Shown here: one piece after another, positions 1 through 24,000 of the stretch
How positions within the stretch are numbered: the first letter of the stretch is position 1
How the letters are laid out: each line of letters begins with the position of its first letter
DNA from: Membranipora membranacea
Lineage: Eukaryota; Bryozoa; Gymnolaemata; Cheilostomatida; Membraniporidae
DNA length: 64,000 nucleotides
NCBI GenBank assembly: GCA_914767715.1
Contig: OU612067.1
Coordinates: 2,232,001-2,296,000 of the forward strand
Direction of reading: 5' to 3'
The notes under the pieces: generated by a model
What the model was told of the DNA's origin: nothing
Database searches by the model: none
What the model saw: only the letters and a program-made list of their open reading frames with translations
Translations under genes and position numbers: made by a program

Positions 1-104
1 TTTTCAGCCTGAGATCTTTAAAACCATACCAAATATGGCCTAGTAGGACTGTCACTTTAACAAAAACAGTATTAATGTAACTTTATGTACTTTTTCATCA
101 CCAG

Positions 105-2302
105 TTTACAGCTCCAGAGCCTAAAGAGACCAAATTTGGTCTGAATAAGACAGAGGCCACTCCAGATCTGAATAAGGGAGGAGAAGTAGTTAATAAAACT
201 GTTGAGGAGGAAGAAGATAAAGATGTGGATTTAGATGTGATACTGAGTGCACTTTCAACTAAATGTAAAGTATAATGTATGATAATGATGATGTATTATT
301 ATGTACTGAACATATTCTCTATCTGATAAAGATTATCGTATATAATCAACATAAAATTCATTTATCCCAATTTTTCACATAAGACTGAATGTGATAGTAA
401 ATAGGGAAAGGCAGTATCTGTCTCATTGACGACATAACTTTGTTTGAATTTACAGTGGTCCTTCTCAAAGGTGATGACGGGCGTGACGGATTAAACGGTG
501 AGTAATGTTTTATCCCATCAAATTCATCCTGGTATGCTGCCACAAGGCAGCTGAATCTGGCTGATAAGAGCTGTATGGCACTTGATGCTGAGTTATTATT
601 ATAGCTGATCAATTTACCACTAATTGTAATAATAATAATTATAGTGATAATAATGATAAAAATAGAAATTGATGTTACGTGTAAGTCAAAGTCGTGACTA
701 CAATGAATGTCTCTTCTTCTTAGATGGTTAGATCGTAGCAAATTACGGTTGTATGTATAGAATACAGTAGTATTTTTTATTTTAGGTATTCCTGGAATAC
801 CAGGTCACAATGGTCATCATGGTGAGAAAGGAGATAGAGGAACTCCAGGAACAGGAAAGGATGGAGAACCAGGCACAAAAGGTGTCAAAGGTGAACCAGG
901 TGCTCAAGGAGTTGTTGGCGAGAATGGAGCAGGTGGTAGTAGAGGACCAGCAGGTCCTAAGGGAGCTAAGGGGGAGCGAGGCTATCAGGGACAGGCTGGT
1001 AGTAAGGGGTCTAGAGGCTATTCTGGATCAAAAGGAGCCCGCGGTACCTGGAAACATGAAAGTAAGTGATTATATATTACATTGTAAAAAATAATAGGAC
1101 AAAAATGATGAAATATTGTGAAGTGAAAGTTTACTGAATGTTAGGTTTTCCCAATGTTTTACAAAATTGATTCAACTGCTGTCCCGTTAAAGCTGTAACA
1201 TTCTGAGGGGCTACATTGAGGGTAGATTGTGGTCCTCAAAACCTCACAATGGATGATGTTGAGAAAGTACAAATTACCCATGAATATTTAGAGGTGTTTG
1301 CATGCCGATCATGCTTTGTATATAATTGTAGATCTAGCCAGCTGTTCATCGGGATACAGACTCAATCCCTACTCTAATACATGTATCCGACTTGTGACAT
1401 ATCGTAAAAGCTGGTCCGACGCTAATAACTACTGCAGAGTTAATGGAGAAAGATTAGCAACATTTGAAACTATTCAAGGGGCAGCCTGGCTGAAAATGCA
1501 ACAACAAACAGGTATGAGCTAGGAGTTTCATAGTGTTCTGTTTAGTTTTGTTGGCTGCCTAGTGTAACTGTGTGCTGTTCTTGTACAATTTTACTTGACC
1601 TGAAAGGGGGATTACATCATCTGAAATTTAGCTTGGTGATGAGTATGAGAAATGAACATACAACATACATTTTGTTGCCTGAATCAGAGTGTTGGGGTGG
1701 GGAAGCGAATATGATATTGTACCACAAAACTGGAAATGTAAGCCCACTGCACAAAATATGATGGGGGTATGGGATACATATTTCTCCAGAACTTTAGTTA
1801 AAATCTCGGTTCCTTTAGAATTTCCTAAGCTGCTTAGACTAAGTCTCATATATATCCTAATACATGCAACATAAAAATAAAAGGTTGATGCAAAGATTTT
1901 AAAACCCCGCCCCCCCAAAATAATAACAAATTTCTCACCAGAAACACAGACAAATCAAACACAGTTGCATTATGTCTATAAGTATCATCAACACGTTTTC
2001 TTGTTCCTGTTAAGATTCATGACTTGTCAGTTATAATGATGCTATTGTAATGGTCATAATTTTTTTTTGACTTTCAAGTTTCAGGATGGAATGTTTATGC
2101 ATGGATCAGAGGAAGCCGATCTGGGAACACATGGTACTGGAAGGGACTGGAATGGGGCGAAATAAAGTACAGCTACTTTGCTGAAGGTGAACCAGTTCAC
2201 AATGGTGGAAGTTGCATGGGTACATATCCTAAAGGAAACTACTTCTGGGATGATCATGGATGTGGTCATGGGGAGAAGTTTTTCTGTGAGAGGAGAGGTT
2301 GA
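105..2302 (+). CDS. collagen-like C-type lectin, secreted or membrane protein (5' partial)
   Basis: Five exons join in phase: 105-264, 456-497, 786-1061, 1332-1511 and 2085-2302 (stop TGA), all with GT-AG borders. The first exon encodes an acidic linker with the run VEEEEDKDVD. Exons 2 and 3 encode about 30 Gly-X-Y triplets (start KGDDGRDG), broken once or twice. Exons 4 and 5 encode a C-type lectin fold with the expected cysteines (LASCSSGY, NTCIRL, NNYCRV, GGSCMG, DHGCGHGEKFFCE). The calcium/sugar loop reads GEPVHNGG where family members have EPN or QPD, and the WND motif is WDD, so carbohydrate specificity is open. The layout resembles collectins and other collagen-lectins that bind microbial surfaces after trimerisation through the collagen stalk. 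The start codon and any signal peptide lie left of the window or in an unseen upstream exon. The family call is firm; the first exon is less certain. Confidence 0.85.
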
Positions 2303-2598
2303 TGAGAGAAAACTGGAACTGGTTCCACCGGTTCATCCGCAACTTCATCAGCATGAAATTAGAAAGATTTATAGATCTGTACATTTATGTCTGCAATTAG
2401 ACTTTCATAGACATTTACTATGTTTTCGTGTTGATAATGATTATAATAATTACTATAATTACTATAATAATAAGGATCGATCACTTTCAACCTCCTTCCT
2501 CAATGGTTGCCCTTCATGTAAGTGAAATTGTATCGATCACTAGTCATTTCAATCAATTTCATTGTTACTTCTGATTGTATAGATATTGATAGTCAAGC

Positions 2599-2604
2599 AA
2601 TAAA
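2599..2604 (+). promoter_or_regulatory. polyadenylation signal of the lectin gene
   Basis: A canonical AATAAA followed by an A-run lies about 300 bp after the lectin stop codon. It is the first such hexamer downstream and probably marks the 3' end of the transcript. Confidence 0.5.
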
Positions 2605-2609
2605 AAAAA

Positions 2610-4068
2610 ATCATACAATAGTCTAGTGGCAGCCTCGGCAAAAAATAGGAGCTAGAAATTCAACTTTATTTAGAAACTGGCTCGGTAGGGTTTACAAGTT
2701 GTTTCTGGTACAGTTTTACGAACTGATTGTAGCGGTGATAATGGTGAAAACAATACACTGCACAATGAGCGACTGATTACTAGAAGTGCTGCCAGGAAAT
2801 GATGATACAAAATAATCATATGGTTTCAAAACTTGCAAAATCTGTAAAGTTTAAATTAAAATTTTAATGAACTTTCTATTGCCCAGTTTGCTCATTTAAG
2901 AGAAAACATGCCAACAAGCCTTATAACTCATGACAAAGATACTACCTACTGACACTTTGGCATTAAAGCAAGTAAAATCATGTAAGAAACACAATTTGGA
3001 CAATGAAAGATCCTGAAAATTAACGTGAATACCACTTTTGTTTATATTCTTCGATTAGGGGAGCATATCTGATCATATGGCAATTTGTGTATGGTTACTG
3101 GAATGCATTTCTCATCTCTGATTGGTCCCTAGACCACATGTTCAGTTATGCTACAGTCGAGCTCGTGTAAACTTTTGTCAAGCAGCTTGCCTGAGTTTTT
3201 GAAGGCTGTTACTGTGACACTGCATAGACCTTGTTTGGTCCTTTTACCTACATTTGGAGTTGCCCCATCTACTGGTCACGCAGCAGGCAAAACGGTACTT
3301 TCGCCTTCGACATGACCGGTGAAGGGGAGCAACTGGAAAGCAGGCAATGCGGATCAAACTTGATCTAGGCAATGCATAACGTTTAAGCTGGCAGATGTCT
3401 AGTAAGACCCAATTACTGACACAGAGGTATCAACTGTATTACCTCCACAAAAAGCCATACTGAATTGCAACAAGATTAAGCAAATATAATCTCATGACGA
3501 TTCTCCGACTGTGTCATCGTTGGGTATTATTTAAGGAATTGGACGAGCTTATTCACTGTCTAGAAGCTATTTTTGTTCTCTTTTGTTAGCAACAATCAAC
3601 TCCACATCCTGAAAATTTGAGCCAGCAAAAGATCTCCATTCGAATTTGCTAGAAAGCTTTATCTCAGTTTTCATTCGCAATTGCATTTGTAGGCTGACCC
3701 TAAAGCGCATTGATTTTAAACTTCAGAATGTGAATAAATATGCATATTTAAATGGCCGACGGCCTGAAACTAGCTAAACTAAACTCTAGCTTACATATAC
3801 TTCTCTAGGGTAACCTCATGGCTGCTAGGCTGATGGTATTGTGATAATGTGTCAAGCAAAACAGCGTGTTAAGATAGACAGACAGACATACATACAGGCG
3901 GACAGGCAGACAGATATACATACAGACGGACAGACATACAGACATTGAGACTTCACTATTAACATGCATATCTCTGATCATTAGAGTTTATTTAGTATGA
4001 GTACCTAACAAATACCTGCTCCTAATTACTGAAATTTACTGCGGGTTGTCACACCGAATTCCTTCTGA
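2610..4068. other. intergenic stretch without recognisable genes
   Basis: No exon of the glycerol kinase gene or any other gene was recognised on either strand. The stretch holds AT-rich unique-looking sequence and, at its right, a GACA microsatellite. This is where the missing 3' exons of the minus-strand glycerol kinase would be expected. Confidence 0.5.
3876..3945. repeat. GACA/CATA microsatellite
   Basis: Imperfect tetranucleotide repeat made of gaca, gata, cata and gcgg variants. It is purely a simple repeat. Confidence 0.85.
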
Positions 4069-4070
4069 TG

Positions 4071-4574
4071 GTAATAATAATAATAAAGTTTATTTGTGAA
4101 ACGCTTAATAAAATTGCAGAGCAAAAATTTCTAAGCGTTATTACATTAAAACCAATAAAATAAAGGTGAAATAAAATGGATAAAATATGTGCATGAGGAT
4201 AAAATTAAAACATAATTCTGATACTGCTATATAAATCTATAAAATAAAATCTAATTACTTAAAGTACAACCTAAATAAATACGTTTTAGTACCGGACTTT
4301 AAACCGGTAAGGCTCGGCAACAGCTGCAAGTCGGGGGACACGGAATTCCAGAGGGTTACGAGTGATGATGGTAGGAATTTTCCACCGACTGTGGCCAAGC
4401 GAGAGGTGTGATGGGATGCGAGGATGATTTTTGAGCTGCTTCTAGTGACACGGCGAGGTTCAGGAATGTAGAATTGATTGATGAAATAAGATGGCGTATC
4501 AGGAGAGTTATGATAGATCTTGTACGCAAAAAGTAGAATTTTAAATTGAGCTCTGGCTTTGATAGGTACTCATG
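4071..4574 (-). mobile_element. truncated non-LTR (LINE) retrotransposon, 3' end of the reverse transcriptase ORF
   Basis: Read on the minus strand, one open frame of about 106 codons runs from 4574 to a TAA at 4255-4257. It carries the C-terminal signature of Jockey/CR1/L2-type LINE ORF2: AQFKILLFAYKIYHNS, then RVTRSSSK, then LWNSVSPDLQLLPSLTGLKS and TYLFRLYF. The ORF is followed by an AT-rich 3' UTR ending in a short (TTA)n tail at 4071-4085, as expected for a target-primed insertion. Upstream the frame is broken by a TGA, so only the 5'-truncated tail of the element is present, as is usual for LINEs. The clade cannot be assigned from this piece. Confidence 0.8.
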
Positions 4575-4813
4575 ATTTGGTACTCATGCAAAGTGAATAA
4601 ATTCACTCTCGATCAATCAGAGATATACATGCAAAAGTATATCACATGATCAGTGTGGGCAGGCAGAAAGACAAAGCCATGTTACAATCTTTGACCCTTT
4701 CTGTCTATCTTTTTTCTATCTCTCGATCTACATACCAATGTAGATAGATTTATTATCACACTTGTTATCTCTGTGAGATATTTTGAGTATGAAGAAGTAA
4801 TTTTAATGCTCAC

Positions 4814-14647
<9,834 letters not shown>

Positions 14648-15009
14648 TTTATCAGCTGCTTGTATCTACAAGGTAGTATTAATGTACACAGATATTTCTC
14701 AAGAAGTAAAGCTGCACACCTGAAATTGTCCTCACTCCAAATCTGTTACTAAAGTGAAAGTAAAGTATGTAGTGTGTGTCCAAGGACTCCTTGGTGTGGC
14801 TAACGGTACCAGCCGTAAGCAAACCTATAAATTAAATCAGGTTATATATGAGACCTTGACCTTTGTTGTCAAAAGGGTTTTAATTGGCTATTTCAATGAG
14901 TAAACTTAATTCTTATTGGTTAACTTTTATGCAAGGAAAAAGTTGTGCCAGGGAAAAATTGAGTGATTTTATTTGACAGTCACAGTGGAGGGGACTTTCT
15001 TGTCACAAT
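14648..15009. promoter_or_regulatory. divergent (bidirectional) promoter between glycerol kinase and SEH1
   Basis: The two start codons face away from each other with 362 bp between them, leaving one shared upstream region. Two ATTGG (CCAAT-box, reverse) pentamers lie at 14883-14887 and 14915-14919, close to the SEH1 side. No convincing TATA box is seen. A possible acceptor (ttgtag) 20 bp upstream of the glycerol kinase ATG suggests a 5' UTR intron there. Confidence 0.55.
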
Positions 15010-18000
15010 ATGGATGCTGTGAGGGCAACATCAACAGACCATAAAGATCTTATTCATGATATATCTTATGACTATTATGGAGATCGGATGGCTACATGTT
15101 CCAGTGATCAGACTGTTAAGGTAATCCTTCATACTTGCTAATGCTTCGTCTCTATTCAAGTCTATTCTTAAAAAATAGTATAATTATAATAATAAATACT
15201 AAATATTACTAAAGTATAGTGTATAATATGTAGTAATATAGCATTGAAAATGGTGAACAAATTGATTGACTAGTGCTGGCAGTCTAAACACTAACAACTG
15301 GAACTTGTAATCTGGGAGTTTTGTAATCAACAACCAAATTAACTTCAAATCATTACAAAATAAAGTACAGTCAGTTGTGAAATACCCTTCTCCAGTGGTT
15401 CCTACATATTGTAGCAGTGGGTGGATTGTGTATAACCACAAATGAGTGTAGCAAAAGTGGAGAACTGAGGCTAGCATACACGTTCCCCAACCCAGGGCCT
15501 ATCCAACCTACTACAGCATACTGTACTTTATTTTGTAATGTTGAATTAAAACTTGTCGCCTATGTGCCGAACTGAAATTGTGATGAAAATTGTCTTCAAT
15601 TTTGGCATAAATTGGATTGAAAAATGAAAATCCAAAGATTTTAAGAGAATTTTCCCCTTGATTTTGAAGGGGAAACTCTCATTTTGTTAGTTGAACACAA
15701 TAGTCAATCATGCTTTGTTCCTCTCAACCCCCCTCCTCTCCCACCAGCAAAGCTTGACAAGACACGCTAGTTTCAACTTAGCCTGGGACTAAGGACTCCG
15801 GGGAACCCTCCTAACATTGTTGCGTTTCACTGTATTCCAAAAACATCTCATAAGTTGTGATCAAATCAACATCATTCCCAAATTGAAAATAAAGATCAGT
15901 ATTGAGGTATTGCATCAAGTTAGTGTATTATTATTGGATACATACTAACCACAATCTGCATGATCATAGGAATTTAGGCTTGCATGTGCTGAAGCACTAT
16001 GTCTTGGCACAATCTGCTAGCTATCAAAGAAGACCTGTTTTCAATGCAAGCAACCCACTCTCACAGACTACTATCAAGACAATTATCACATGCTTTGTCC
16101 CTCTTTTGAATATCCTTTGTATGGGCTATTAAAACAAACGTGTGCAGACATGCTGTAACGCACTCGTAACTAACGGCCAACATGCTGTCTAATTGGTCAT
16201 TATCGAAAATGTGTTCTGGAAACGCTCACATAAGAATGTGCTTTAATCAACCTGCTCAAAGGATGTGCCTATAGACTTTTCATATCCGTTTTTTCCAAAT
16301 TATTTTAATGGATTGCCCCAAACCCCCTGTGCAGGTTCTTAGCATTGTTTGAAAATATAGTGACTTAGATTTCAGAGACAACACAAAGGCTTCAAAGGCA
16401 GTGATTGATTATACTATATTATGATTGGCAAATATTTGCGTGTATATTTCGCTGACCCAGGGTGACAAAAATCACATTAGGCCCACAAATGTCTCAAAAA
16501 TGCAGTTCAGTTTTTTGCAGAACTTCATTTTTTGCAGCATTTCCACTGTTGCAAGGGGTTCATTTTGTAAGCTACATCAAACTTCAAATGAATCTTTTGA
16601 TCATATTGTAGCATTTACTTCTTACAATATACCGTTTAATTTGTTTTATTTGTTTGTTTGTTATTTATTTGATCACCCTTTTAATTCCATCTTTGATATG
16701 GCCTAGTATTTTCCCCTTATTTCTAGATGGCTGATTTTGAAAAAAACCATTCTTATCAAATGAAAGTTAAATGAATGAAAGAATTTCCCATTATTACATA
16801 GATACAATTCGAACACAAACAGTTTATTATCACAGTTCGACAAAATAGCCATTTAGCACTTTCTCGCGCTGGGCCAGCAATTTATAATGTTTTAGAGTGA
16901 CTGAGCATTTGTAAATATTAAAAATTGCTTCTCTAACGCTTATGATCTGTTCAATGTCAGAACTTAAATCTTCACATCATCTCATTCTTTCGGTAATATC
17001 ATACATATCATGACTTGGTACAACAAGCAAACGACTTGACTGTGCCAAACTGCATCTCCTACCGCATTTCTTCTATAAATTTTCTTGAACTTTATACCCC
17101 AGCAGCTTTCTGCTGGTATTCGATACATTGATATTTGACTTTGTCATTGACATTTCCAAAATTTAAGCAGTAAGATTAAAATGCGATGAAAGTTTATAAC
17201 AGTAATACCGCAAACATCAAGCATAAATCATTCGAACCTTATTTTTCTGATTGCCTTTTTTGTCCTCTTGAAAGAAATTTTTTGTCAATAGCTGATTTTG
17301 AAAAAGATTTTTCATGGTTTATCAACATCAGCCATAGAGAAATGGGGAAAAAAAATTCAATCAAAATTTAGAAAAAAGAAACAAAGAATGCCTTGTTACG
17401 GTGATATGCAGGGAATGAAGAGTTGTCTCCTCTTTGAGTACTCTGATCAATGAGGAAACAACTTCCCACACTGAGATGATGCCCTTATGGCATTTGGTTA
17501 TTAAGTCCCAAACCTACTGGTTCCCTGCAGTCGGATTAAAGGGTTTTACCTTCTCTATGAATTTATACCAATATATCATTATTTCTTTACTGAGCTACAA
17601 ACTAGGCTTATCGATTGCAGGTTTGGGAGAAGGACGAAAATGGAGATTGGTTTTGTGCAGTCACTTGGAAGGTGAGGGTCAAATATAATTTATGAATGGA
17701 AATTATGTAGACCATGGATCTGTTGGATTGAATGATTTAAATGATCAACATGAAGTGGTACTTGTAAATGTTATTATATTCGAAAAACAGAAGGCAGGGT
17801 GTTCATCCGCTCACCAAAAGAATCAGCTCGCTACAACCATGTCTTCTTTGAATAACTAGCTAATTTTAGCCTAACCAGTATTGTTATGTTTCAGGCCCAT
17901 TCTGCTTCTATCTGGAGGGTTGTGTGGGCCCACCCGGAGTTTGGGAATGTGTTGGCCACATGTTCATTTGACAGAACCGCAATAATATGGGAAGAACTAA

Positions 18001-21000
18001 GTAAGTAACCACCTAAAGGACAGTTTGTAATTAATGAATTCAGTCTCCAATTGTTGGATTCAACTCTATAACCGGAGAAACAGATGATGATTCGATATTT
18101 TGTGACCGACTTTTAAATTGGTGATATCTGCATATTGATATCTCATTTTGCATAATGCTGATGGTTTTATCAAGTAATGCAGTTGACAAAAATGGTAATA
18201 ATAATGACTTAGGCCTATTTGGGTGTGTTTTTTTTTTATAGTCAGCGTATCCAACACAGGCACAGTGCACAACCAGAATAAGTCGTGGGTATCCAAACAC
18301 ACATTCGTAGATAGTAGAACTTCAGTATCTGATGTTAAATTCGCCCCCAAACATCTTGGCATGCAGCTGGTGAGTCTCAAAGGAGTCAGGTGTGGTCTGA
18401 CGGTTAAGGGTATGGACTTGTGATCTTATGATCCAGGTTCGATTCCTGGCGCCGGATGTCATTTGTGATTTGGCACCGGCAAGCCATTCATCCTAGCCAG
18501 GTCTGTTCGGATCAGGACCATAAATACAGGAGGTCTACTGTGTGCTTGCATGCAGTATAAAGATCCCCCTCTGCCTCTTCGAAAAAAGAGTAGCCGGCAA
18601 CGGCGGGCAAGAGTATAGGCTACTACCCCACACAAGCCACCCGAGCTTAAGGGGGCCCGATAAATAGGGCGGTCAAATATGACCTAGTGCATAGAAAAAA
18701 AAAAGAAGTTCACATACATGAAAATCTGACAATTTATGACACAGACTGTTATAATGTCGTTGCAGGCATACCTTGTTGTGGTTGTTACTGTGATTGTGAT
18801 ATCGTAGGTGACTTTTTTGTACAGACTGGAATTATTATTTTGTAGGCTTCTTTGCTGTGGTTGTGACTGTAGTTGTTTTTGTTATATTGTATGTGACTTA
18901 TTGGACAGACCAATTTATTACATTGTAGGGGACCTATTGTATAGACTAAAATTAAAAATCAAAATTGACTAAAATCAGATGCCTTATCACACGCCACATT
19001 AGAAGCATGGGCGGCAAAATTTTAGTGCCTTAGTGGCGGCAGTATCTGCGCCAGGTTGCTCTTTGAAGTAGACTCTCCCCAGTAGTCGATGGACTGCAGT
19101 GGGATTCAAACCCACGACCTCCAACATTTACATGCTAACGGACCAGCGCTCTTACCTACTGAGCCACCTCCTACTAGCATTATTTTATCGTATGTGACTT
19201 ACTATACCTATTAGTATTACTATATTGTAGGCATAATTTGTTGTAGTTATTGTTATTATATTTTAGGCCACTTGCTCCACAGATGGTATTGTCAGAGTAT
19301 ATGAGGCTGCTGATGTTATGAATCTGAGTCAATGGCAGCTTTTATTAGAGATTAATGTTAAGTTAAGCTGTAGCTCACTATCCTGGTGCTCTGCAATGTA
19401 AGTCTGTATTATATATGATATAGAACATTGCGAACAAGAGTCAGACTTCATAGCAACTGCTATCGAGCAAAGGCTATAAAGTTTATGAACTTTGGATATG
19501 AGTAATATTATTTTTTACACTTCTATTTTATCTCTGTAACATCAACAACTTTACATTAACTCAACTTTTAGCTCTGTCGATACACCATAATTCACTTTTC
19601 AGAGACTGTAATAAACTCTATCCCATATCCCGATGATATCACGGCCAGTGTTATAACACCTCACATGTTATAATACCCCCAGCCCATGTATAATACCCTG
19701 GCTGATATAATATGGCCTCAGCCCTAGTTACCCCAATGTTGCAGTGTCTTGTATTGTCGTGTATTGTATTTTGTGACAGACGTATGCAGCCAATCATAGC
19801 AGTAGGATGTGATGATCAGAATCAGACCAATGGACAAGGTGGCAGAGTTTTCTTATATGAACTTACAGATGGTATGAGGTAAGTTATACTCTAACCTTAT
19901 TATGATAGCGATCTAGAATTTACAATATACCCATATAGTTCTTCAGAGAGGTATACAGTGGTCAACGCATACCAATTAATGTGATATGATAATACAATAA
20001 TATGACGCCAATTAGCTCTGTCCAGCTAAGCTGTGTTTGTTGTCCCCTCACTGGGCCGTGCTTGATTGCTAATATAATCTAGTTTCCTTTTTATTATGCA
20101 GGAAGTGCACTAAGATTGACACGATAACCAACGTATCGGATTCCGTACAGGATGTAGCTTTTGCTCCAAATCTAGGAAGATCTGTCAATCTTCTAGCAAT
20201 AGCGTCTAAAGAAGTCTCGATTATACAACTCAAGAGTCAAGGGTTTGTACATATAATGACTATTTAGGCCAAAAAGACTAGAAATTATTGTTTGCTGTCC
20301 TTGTAATGAACCTAAGTTGCGAATTCATGGTCTCATTTGTTCATCACCCCCTATTGTAGCAAAGATCAGTCACAGCAGACGAGTTTTGTAAGCAGAGTAG
20401 TGGCACAGTTTGCAGATCATAAGTCTACAGTATGGAGACTGTGTTGGAATATAACTGGTACTACTCTGGCTTCTACTGGTGATGATGGTTGTGTACGCCT
20501 CTGGAGATGTAAGTTACATATCATACTCAAGTTATACTATTCAGACTTATCCACGGTAGTCAAACTTTGTAAGAGGAAGTATCAGTTGTCTCACTGAAAG
20601 TACCAGTATTCTATGCATTTTAAGTTTTAGTTATTTTGTTATGAGAATATTATATGCTTGTAGCCAACTACCTCGGCAAATGGAATGCATGTGGTGTAAT
20701 GAAGGGTGATGGTTCTATGATAGAGAAGCCTGCATCAAGTCAACAATCTACCAATCAAACCGCAGGCAGCAGGTGAGACATATTTATTGTATAATTCAGC
20801 TTGACAGCACGATGAACCCTTCCCCCTAGACCTGTGGTTATTTGTATTGCTCACTAATAAAGCTCTGAAAATTGTGATGATGGTCGGTCTAAGTTGGAAT
20901 GTCTTTTACGTAAAAGATGTTATTGGAGGGAAATTAAAGACTACCAACACTCAAATCTCATTGAAGAAATTTGCCCGCATGCCGGGTTGCTCCCATTTGA

Positions 21001-24000
21001 CTGGTGAGCCGCTGGCCTTAAAGGGGAACAGACACATTGTATCATGATTGATCCAAGTATTTCTTTTCCCCAATCCATAATGCACAACTTAATTGACACA
21101 AAGCGAATCAGAGAAAATTGATCCTTGATAAAAGCCTTTCTTTTTTTAACAAGCCGCCGGCAAGTATCCTGTTTTTTTATTTTATACTTTGACCTGTTCA
21201 TTCTTTGATTATTCTGTTAACCCTCAATTACCACCAAATTCACTATTCAGAGTTCTCTATTACCCGGATATGCTCTAGCGGTGCATCAGTATCACATGTT
21301 GTGTCTGATGATTAGCTGTAAAATTAACTCTTGACATATTCTAGTCACAAGGGGAGGAGGGGAGCGCTGAAAACAAGTAACTTCATTATAAAGGCTGTTT
21401 GTTCTAACCAGTTAATCGCTGCAGAACATATTCTCCTTGGGATGATAATTGGTCATCAATTGCCAATCTGGCATTTTGCTCATTTCAGTATCAGGGCCAG
21501 TCAGTTTATTGTTATAATATTATAAGTAAGCCTCTGTCCGAGATGGCAGGCATCTGTCTTGGTATCACAGTTGTTATCATTTCTCCTCTGTCCTCTGGCG
21601 GTCCTAAGTACAGTCATTTCGTGTTCAGAATTATGATATACCTTGAAATGTTTCAGTTTAGTTGTGAGGTTACAATTTACTCTAACTGTCTTGTTCTATT
21701 TTTATGACAATATTTATAACAACCACATGATTTTGATGTTGACTAGTTTTCTGGCCCTCCTTTTAAGAGCATACACTTCGGCTGGGTGCTGGCGGGTTTT
21801 CACTTTAAGTGCATGTGTTTGTAGATATTATACACTCAGTGCCTGATGATTTAATCATGGCGGCATACTTTTCAAGGTAACACGTCATGACTTGACGCAT
21901 ATGCATGTTGATGCTTCGGGATGGATTACAATCTCCCCTGCCAGTCTATAGTCACTGCTCATCATTATTATCTCGCTCATATTTTCATTGTCTCAATACT
22001 GCGATGTCTCAAAGGTGTGCTGTCTCAGCGCTCGACTGTCTTAGCGCCATGCTGTCTCAGTGCCATGCTGTTCCAGTGCCATGCTGGTTCAGTGCTCCGC
22101 TGGTCCAAGCGCTGTGCTGTCATTATATTTCATATAGCTGTTAATGATTTCTATCTTCACTAAATATTATGCATGGTTTTAGGGTTATACTTAGGCTCCG
22201 CTATTTAACCCATGCTTAGTTGAGTTACACTAAACCATAACCTGCCAGTTCAAACTTAAGCCTGTCAAAAGGTAGTGGTCTGGTTGACAATGTAGTCAAG
22301 TCCGTCAACAGAACTGGAGCTTACCTCTTCTTTAGTCTTAGCTCTAATATAGCTCTAGCTCCAGTCCTAGCCGTATATTTCCCTCTCATTACATCTCAGG
22401 CTAACTCAGGTATATAGTAGTGCTTTTAAGTTATACTAAGGTAACTAATGAAGATATTGGGATACTAGGTCTCAGTCATATTTTAAGCGCTGTAGCAACC
22501 TTTAATATAGCATACGGGAAAAGAGAGACTGTAAAATCAAAACTTCCCTGCCTCTAAGCTTGCCTGACCGTAGTTAGACAAATCTGAGTAAATTCTTGAC
22601 TTTCAGAGCAGTCCCCCCTTTAGTTGGTGGAGATAATTGAGATATGTAGTAAGCCGAGAACAGGAGGTTACAAATTGCTGACAAGGAAATAGATTGCGAG
22701 CGTAATGTATCATGTTTGGTCTTAGTTTGTTGTACATTATAGCCATACTGTAGGTGAAACAAGTATATGGAGAAGAAAAGGTTCGCCATGTTGTATAGGT
22801 TTTAAATAGTCAAATTCATGGTTAGATAACATTCACTCAACCTCGTTCCCTTTAACTCAGCAGCTATTGAAGCCTGGTGTCAGCTAATATTAAAGCATTA
22901 CTTTGAGGCTGCTATTTTGTATCACATCTTATTCTCCATATTTTATTCTATCATGTGAGCGAATTCCAGCTTTAGAATCCAAATATTGAGGAAGTTATGG
23001 CCTCTCAAACTTCCAGGGTGATCGCCTTCAATCGGCATTGGGAATAAGCTGGATGTTTCCCCTGGGGTACGGCACAACCGTCATACCTATTATGAGTTAT
23101 TACACTAATAATCACACAGATAAGATGATGATCAAAATTCAGACCTAGGCTGTACTTGAACCTGGGTCCACATACCTGCAGGCAACGCCCAGCCTATTGA
23201 GCCTGTAGACAATATAGCTGAGTGTTAGCGCGTTGCCTACATAGCCATTTTGACCCAGGTTCGAGACCCGCATGGGTCTGAATTTTGATCATCATCTTAT
23301 CTGTGTGATTATCAGTGTAACAACTCATAATAAGTATGACGGGTGTATCGTACTACAGGAGATTGCCTGCCGATTCTTACTGCCGATTCTTACTGCCGAT
23401 TCTTACTGCCGATTCTTACTGCCGATTCTTACTGCCGATTCTTACTGCCGATAGACTGCCGTCACCTTGGAAGTTTTAGAGGCCATAACTTCCTCAATAT
23501 TTGGATTCTAAAGCTGGAATTCGCTCACATGATAGAATAAAATATGGAGAATAAGATGTGATACAAAAGAGCAGCCTCAAAGTAATGCTTTAAGACCCAA
23601 ACTAGAAAAATTAAACTCCAGGTATTGTCATCTAAAGTAGCGGCAGGTGATCCGCCGTATTCTTTTACTCAATTGCAACTAGTGCTTTAAACTAAGGTCC
23701 AGTGTATTTGTCATGTAGTTCTCTGTACTTGCCCTTGTTGCATTTTTCCCTCTCCTGACGGAATAAATGAGACCATCTACAACATATATATTCTACCATT
23801 TTTTCAAGCTAAATATCATATAAGTCATTTTGCTGTACTGTATTCCTCATCCCACTCCAATGACATTGACCCCCCTCCCCCCCATGCTCCCACACCAATG
23901 TCAGCCTCATCATTGGATGACAGATAATGATTGTTGTTTGTATTATAGATTAATGCCCATGTACTATCGATCATTGTCCAATCCAGGAGTACAGGCTAGA

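Noticed and set aside
19005..19173. tRNA gene on the minus strand
   Set aside because: A and B boxes are present, but the stem pairing of a tRNA cloverleaf is not evident and a SINE body follows.
23272..23540. Open frames with [17 protein letters not shown] repeats
   Set aside because: Translation of the 13-bp tandem repeat in a palindrome, not a gene.
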